Source: Rapana venosa
Taxonomy: Eukaryota; Mollusca; Gastropoda; Neogastropoda; Muricidae
Length of the DNA: 64,000 bases
Assembly (NCBI GenBank): GCA_028751875.1
Contig: CM054157.1
Location: 5,947,470-6,011,469 of the forward strand
Reading direction: 5' to 3'
Below are positions 63,340 through 64,000 of this stretch, piece by piece. Position 1 is the stretch's first letter; each line of letters opens with the position of its first letter. The position numbers and the translations under genes were made by a program. The notes under the pieces were generated by a model. The model made no database searches. It was not told where the DNA came from and was given only the letters and a program-made list of their open reading frames with translations.

Positions 63340-64000
63340 GGGGGGACAGAAATTCCATATGCTTAGGATATAGCTGCTAACTATCACGTTTAGGAACCAA
63401 GACTTATACATGTCTGTGATCGTATGGATGAAAAACTTGGAAAAATAAAAACTTAGTAACAATATTTCCCTTTCTCTTTTTTCCCGTTAACTCGCTGAGG
63501 TGTCACTGGGGCACAGCTCTGAAATATTCATGCATTATATCTTGGGGAAGTCAAATTCCCATGCTATTAATTGCATGCTGGGTATGTTCACGTGTTATCC
63601 ATTCCATCAGAAATAACTGGCCTCTCTTCTGAGCAATATGGAAAGTTCACCAATGGTAAGATTTTGGCACATGTGATCCTCCCCCCCCCAACACACACCA
63701 TTTAGGTAGCTGCATTCTAACTTCAGGGAGAAATATGGATAAGTTTTGGACAATCTTTTTCTCTCTTACAGGGTGCAGCAATTTGGGGGAGGGGGGGGGG
63801 GAGTCTAATCCTACTATATGAACATTTCTCAACAACTTTCAACCAACCAATCAAAACCTATTTTATAAATTTCAATGTATTCTTTTCAACTCGCATCTAT
63901 ATAAAATAAAAAATTCATATAGGGTTCACACATTTTTCCCATCCTCCAGACAGGTACAAAACCACCACCAACAACCATCGGTGCCCCCCCCCCAAATCCC
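63340..64000. other. Intron at the right edge
   Basis: I find no exon. A family B 3' block lies at 63622-63740 (AAAGTTCACCAATGGTAAGA, GTAGCTGCATTCTAACTTCA), and G and C homopolymers at 63682 and 63790. Confidence 0.5.

Noticed and set aside
1..64000. CRISPR arrays, prokaryotic operons or integrated phage
   Set aside because: The tandem arrays have no unique spacers of constant length and the gene structure is plainly that of an animal.

Overview
The window is animal nuclear DNA: small phase-coherent exons with GT-AG introns, sparse coding sequence, dense microsatellites, several tRNA-derived SINE families and tails of non-LTR retrotransposons. The mix suggests a lophotrochozoan, most likely a gastropod mollusc. 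That placement is inference from general character, not from a diagnostic marker.

Almost everything coding belongs to one minus-strand gene, a homologue of citron Rho-interacting kinase (CIT; sticky in Drosophila). It enters at the right edge already past the kinase domain and ends with a stop codon at 9551-9553. I place 34 exons. From right to left they encode the coiled coil (63.3-33.7 kb), the C1 zinc domain (31.7-29.3 kb), a short linker of two tentative small exons (28.8-28.6 kb), the PH domain (27.9-25.9 kb), the citron-homology (CNH) beta-propeller (21.5-11.6 kb) and a C-terminal tail ending in a PDZ-ligand-like E-S-T-L (9.7-9.55 kb). Splice phases agree across every junction. In five exons (at 59.1, 55.5, 52.7, 51.2 and 31.5 kb) the reading frame slips by one base, mostly at short homopolymers, and an offset of one or two bases restores both the homologous frame and the exon phase. 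Assembly errors are the simplest explanation.

The leftmost 9 kb holds the last exon of a second minus-strand gene I do not recognise (2663-3114), with a plausible AATAAA at 2489-2494, plus microsatellites and repeats. Introns carry at least four SINE families, here called A to D. Family C has a tRNA-like start joined to a 5S rRNA-like internal promoter segment. Non-LTR retrotransposon 3' ends lie at 16.8, 18.3, 19.6, 33.4, 39.0 and 52.5 kb. Minisatellite arrays lie at 22, 25.5, 28, 32, 35 and 36.5 kb.

The most unusual features are these. (1) Three arrays or duplications copy the edge of an exon of the citron gene: the last codons and stop (eight copies), the PH-exon 5' splice site (four copies) and a CNH-exon 3' splice site (two clear copies). 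(2) A 1.9-kb coiled-coil exon contains eight exact-length 24-residue repeats, a period that does not fit the heptad. (3) The chimeric tRNA/5S SINE.
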